From Cladorhizidae sp. MBARI D1340-BT2 (Eukaryota; Porifera; Demospongiae; Poecilosclerida; Cladorhizidae): 64,000 nucleotides of DNA. Below the pieces are notes generated by a model. The model was not told the DNA's origin and did not search any database. It was given only the letters and a program-made list of their open reading frames with translations. Location: positions 26,714,833-26,778,832 of the forward strand of contig JAQNBH010000011.1 in NCBI GenBank assembly GCA_028752905.1, in the 5' to 3' direction. Below, in pieces: positions 59,501-64,000 of this stretch; positions within the stretch are counted from its first letter, which is position 1; each line of letters opens with the position of its first letter. The position numbers and the translations under genes are program-made.

Positions 59501-62500
59501 TGATGCAACCTAGGTATACACAGGCAGTTGATGCAACCTACGTATACCCAGGCAGCTGATGCAACCTAGGTATACACATGCAGTTGATGCAACCTAGGTA
59601 TACCCAGGCAGCTGATACAATCTAGGTATACCCAGGCAGTTGATGCAACCTAGGTATACCCAGACAGCTGATACTATCCAGGCAATTGATGCAATCTAGG
59701 TATATCCAGGCAGCTGATACAACCTAGGTATACCCAGGCAGATGATACAACCTACGTATACCAGGCAATTGATGCAACCTAGGTATACCCAGGCAGTTGA
59801 TTCAACCTAGGTATACCCAGGCAGCTGATGCAACCCAGGCAGTTGATGCAACCTGGATATACTCAGGCAGTTGGTGCAACCTAGGTATACCCAGAGAGTT
59901 GATGCAACCAAGGTATACACAGGCAGTTGATCCAACCTGGGTATACCCAGGCAGTTGATGCAACCTAGGTATACCCACGCAGCTGATGCAACCTAGGTAT
60001 AGCCAGGCAGTTGATACAACCTAGGTATACCAGGCAGTTGATGCAACCTAGATATACTCAGGCAGTTGATGCAACCTATGTATAGCCAGTCAATTGATGC
60101 AAACTAGGCATACCCAGGCGTTTGATGCAAGCAAGGTATACACAGGCAATTGATGCAACCTAGGTATACCCACGTAGATGATGCAATTAGGCATACCCAA
60201 GCAGTGGATGCAACCTAGGTATTCCCAGACAGCTGATGCAACATAGGTATACCCAGGCAGTTGATGCAACCTAGGTATACCCAGGCAGCTGATCTAACCT
60301 AAGTATACACAGGCAATGGATGCAACCTAGGTATAGCCAGGCAATTGATAGAACCTAGGTATACCCAGGCAGTTGATGCAACCTAGATATACCCAGACAG
60401 CTGATGCAACATAGGTATACCCAGGCAGTTGATGCAACCTAGGTATACCCAGGCAGCTGATGTAACCTAAGAATACACAGGCCATGGATGCAACCGAGTT
60501 ATAGCCAGGCATTTGATGCATACTAGGTATACTCAGGCAATTGATGTAACCTAGGTATACCCAGGCAGCTGATGCAACCTAAGTATACCCAGGAAGCTGA
60601 TACAACCTAGGTATACTCAGACAGTTGATGCAACCTAGGTATACCCAGGCAGCTGATACAATCAAGGTATACCCAGGCAATTGATGGAACCTAGGTATAC
60701 CCAGGCAGCTGATACAACCTAGGTATACCCAGGCAGTTTATGCAAACTAGGTATACCAAGGCAGCTGATACAATCTAGGTATACCCAGGCAATTGATGCA
60801 ATCTAGTTATACCCAGGTGGCTGATGCAACCTAGATATAGTCAGGCAGTCGATGCAACCTATGTATAACCAGACAGTTGATGCAACCAAGGTATACCCAG
60901 GCTGTTGATGCAACCTAGGTATACCCAGGCAGGTGATGCAACCTAGGTATACACAGACAGCTGATGCAACATAGGTATACCCAGGCAGTTGATGCAACCT
61001 AGGTATACCCAGGCAGCTGATGTAACCTAACAATATACAGGCAATTGATGCAACCTAGGTATAGCCAGGCAGCTGATGCATACTAGGTATACTCAGGCAA
61101 TTGATGCAAACTAGGTATACCCTGGCAGCTGATGCAACCTAAGTATACCCAGGAAGCTGATACAACCTAGGTATATTCAGACAGTTGTTGCAACCTAGGT
61201 ATACCCAAGCAGTTGATGCAATTTAGGTATATCTAGGCCGTTGATGCAACATAGGTATACCCAGGCAGTTGATGCAACCTAGGTATACCTACCCAGGCAG
61301 CTGATGTAAACTAAGAATACACAGGCAATGGATGCAACCGAGGTATAGCCAGACAACTGATACATATTAGGTATACTCAGGCAATTGATGCAACCTAGAT
61401 ATACCCAGGCAGCTGATGCAACCTAGGTATACCCAGGCAGCTGATACAATCAAGGTATACCCAGGCAATTGATGGAACCTAGGTATATCCAGGCAGCTGA
61501 TACAACCTAGGTATACCCAGGCAGCTGATACAATCTAGGTATACCCAGACAATTGATGCAATCTAGGTATACCCAGGCAGCTGATACAACCTAGGTATAC
61601 CCAGGCAGATGATACAACCTAGGTATACCAAGGCAGCTGATGCAATCTAGGTATACCCAGGCAGTTGATGCAACCTAGATATACTCAGGCAGTTGGTGCA
61701 ACCTAGGTATACACAGACAGTTGATGCAACCTAGGTATACCAAGGCAGCTGATACAATCTAGGTAAACCCAGGCAATTGATGCAATCTAGTTATACCCAG
61801 GTGGCTGATGCAACCTAGATATAGTCAGGCAGTCGATGCAACCTATGTATAACCAGACAGTTGATGCAACCAAGGTATATCAAGGCTGTTGATGCAACCT
61901 AGGTATACCCAGGCAGTTGATGCAACCTAGGTATACCCAGGCAGCTGATGTAACCTAACAATATACAGGCAATGGATGCAACCTAGGTATAGCCAGGCAG
62001 CTGATGCATACTAGGTATACTCAGGCAATTGATGCAACCTAGGTATACCCTGGCAGCTGATGCAACCTAAGTATACCCAGGAAGCTGATACAACCTAGGT
62101 ATATTCAGACAGTTGTTGCAACCTAGGTATACCCAAGCAGTTGATGCAATCTAGGTATATCTAGGCAGTTGATGCAACATAGGTATACCCAGGCAGTTGA
62201 TGCAACCTAGGTATACCCACCCAGGCAGCTGATGTAAACTAAGAATACACAGGCAATGGATGCAACCGAGGTATAGCCAGGCAACTGATACATACTAGGT
62301 ATACTCAGGCAATTGATGCAACCTAGGTATACCCAGGCAGCTGATGCAACCTAGGTATACCCAGGCAGCTGATACAATCAAGGTATACCCAGGCAATTGA
62401 TGGAACCTAGGTATATCCAGGCAGCTGATACAACCTAGGTATACCCAGGCAGCTGATACAATCTAGGTATACCCAGACAATTGATGCAATCTAGGTATAC

Positions 62501-64000
62501 CCAGGCAGCTGATACAACCTAGGTATACCCAGGCAGATGATACAACCTAGGTATACCAAGGCAGCTGATGCAATCTAGGTATACCCAGGCAGTTGATGCA
62601 ACCTAGATATACTCAGGCAGTTGGTGCAACCTAGGTATACACAGACAGTTGATGCAATCTAGGTATACCCACGCAGCTGATGCAACCTAGGTATAGCCAG
62701 GCAGTTGATACAACCTATGTATACCAGGCAGTTGATGCAACCTAGGTATATGCAGGTAGATGATGCAATTAGGTATACCCAAGCAGTGGATGCAACCTAG
62801 GTATACCCAGACAGCTGATGCAACATAGGTATACCCAGGCAGTTGATGCAACCTAGGTATACCCAGGCAGCTGATGTAACCTAAGAATACACAGGCAATG
62901 GATGCAAACGAAGTATAGCCAGGCATCTGATGCATACTAGGTATACTCAGGCAATTGATGCAACCTAGGTATACCCAGGCAGCTGATGCAACCTAAGTAT
63001 ACCTAGGAAGCTGATACAACCTAGGTATACTCAGACAGTTGATGCAACCTAGGTATACCCAGGCAGCTGATACAATCAAGGTAAACCCAGGCAATTGATG
63101 GAATCTAGGTATACCCAGGCAGCTGATACAACCTAGGTATACCCAGGCAGCTGATACAATCTAGGTATACCCAGACAATTGATGCAATCTAGGTATACCC
63201 AGGCAGCTGATACAACCTAGGTATACCCAGGCAGATGATACAACCTAGGTATACCAAGGCAGCTGATGCAATCTAGGTATACCCAGGCAGTTGATGCAAC
63301 CTAGATATACTCAGGCAGTTGGTGCAACCTAGGTATACACAGACAGTTGATGCAACCTAGGTATACCAAGGCAGCTGATACAATCTAGGTATACCCAGGC
63401 AATTGATGCAATCTAGTTATACCCAGGTGGCTGATGCAACCTAGATATAGTCAGGCAGTCGATGCAACCTATGTATAACCAGACAGTTGATGCAACCAAG
63501 GTATATCAAGGCTGTTGATGCAACCTAGGGATACCCAGGCAGTTGATGCAACCTAGGTATACCCAGGCAGCTGATGTAACCTAACAATATACAGGCAATG
63601 GATGCAACCTAGGTATAGCCAGGCAGCTGATGCATACTAGGTATACTCAGGCAATTGATGCAACCTAGGTATACCCTGGCAGCTGATGCAACCTAAGTAT
63701 ACCCAGGAAGCTGATACAACCTAGGTATATTCAGACAGTTGTTGCAACCTAGGTATACCCAAGCAGTTGATGCAATCTAGGTATATCTAGGCAGTTGATG
63801 CAACATAGGTATACCCAGGCAGTTGATGCAACCTAGGTATACCTACCCAGGCAGCTGATGTAAACTAAGAATACACAGGCAATGGATGCAACCGAGGTAT
63901 AGCCAGGCAACTGATACATACTAGGTATACTCAGGCAATTGATGCAACCTAGGTATACCCAGGCAGCTGATGCAACCTAGGTATACCCAGGCAGCTGATA
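53562..64000. repeat. 28-bp satellite array with higher-order repeats, open at the window end
   Basis: Monomers contain GCAACCTAGGTATACCC and AGGCAGTTGAT or AGGCAGCTGAT, with overlapping CCTAGG and GTATAC palindromes. Variants (ATAGCC, GATACAA, TGTAACCTAA) are arranged in long repeated series: 54141-56100 recurs at about 56572-58560 with an offset of 2421-2431 bp. Blocks ending in AATACACAGGCAATGGATGC recur near 56300, 59155, 60475, 61320, 62230, 62890 and 63870. Because 28 is not divisible by three, all frames cycle and short ORFs reading LPGYT or YLGCI are shadows. Confidence 0.97.

Overview
The window is a repeat-dominated stretch of an animal-type eukaryotic nuclear genome. The support is Ty3/gypsy LTR retrotransposons with tRNA-Leu-type primer sites, remnants of piggyBac, hAT and Merlin/ISXO2-like DNA transposons, long AAT microsatellites, and over 35 kb of tandem satellite. 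AGCTAGC-rich DNA and the style of the transposons would suit a sponge or another early-branching marine invertebrate, but nothing here fixes the species. I found no intact single-copy host gene. Nearly every recognisable coding piece belongs to a mobile element and carries frameshifts or stops.

Layout, left to right. 0.2-1.7 kb: a minus-strand gypsy pol fragment fused in frame to the N-terminal half of a piggyBac transposase. 1.8-3.3 kb: a short dispersed repeat with a hammerhead-ribozyme-like core, then four AAT/ATT microsatellites around the tail of a probable non-LTR retroelement ORF. 3.3-8.3 kb: a degenerate ~180-bp satellite with a ~1.14-kb higher-order period. 8.3-15.6 kb: mostly unrecognised DNA holding one copy of a ~0.5-kb dispersed duplication that seeds a 48-bp coding-frame minisatellite, a candidate transmembrane exon, AGCT-rich minisatellite, and a second broken piggyBac with a TTAA end and 43-bp-spaced palindromes.

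15.7-19.5 kb: a complete-ended but internally deleted gypsy element (15657-19471, target duplication CCATA). 19.5-24 kb: unrecognised DNA, the second copy of the dispersed duplication, and a 1.4-kb hAT remnant (22236-23648) that appears to contain part of another LTR element. 24.0-24.6 kb: a 34-bp minisatellite. 24.6-44.5 kb: about 20 kb of 24-bp satellite with multi-kilobase higher-order repeats. 44.9-52.0 kb: an apparent DNA transposon with inverted ends, whose zinc-knuckle coding exon was hit by a nearly complete gypsy element (45708-51050, minus strand, target duplication ATGTG). 52.1-53.6 kb: the third hammerhead-like repeat and a Merlin/ISXO2-like transposase remnant. 53.6-64 kb: 28-bp satellite with ~2.43-kb and shorter higher-order periods, running off the window.

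The strongest biological observation is that both LTR elements place integrase upstream of reverse transcriptase (gag-PR-IN-RT-RH). This is the Ty1/copia-like order known among Ty3/gypsy elements for the Gmr1-like group. In the 45.7-51.0 kb element the integrase C-terminus and RT share one continuous reading frame, so the order is genuine and not a rearrangement. Both elements have LTR pairs differing at about 1 percent of positions by eye, so they inserted recently, yet both are coding-defective.
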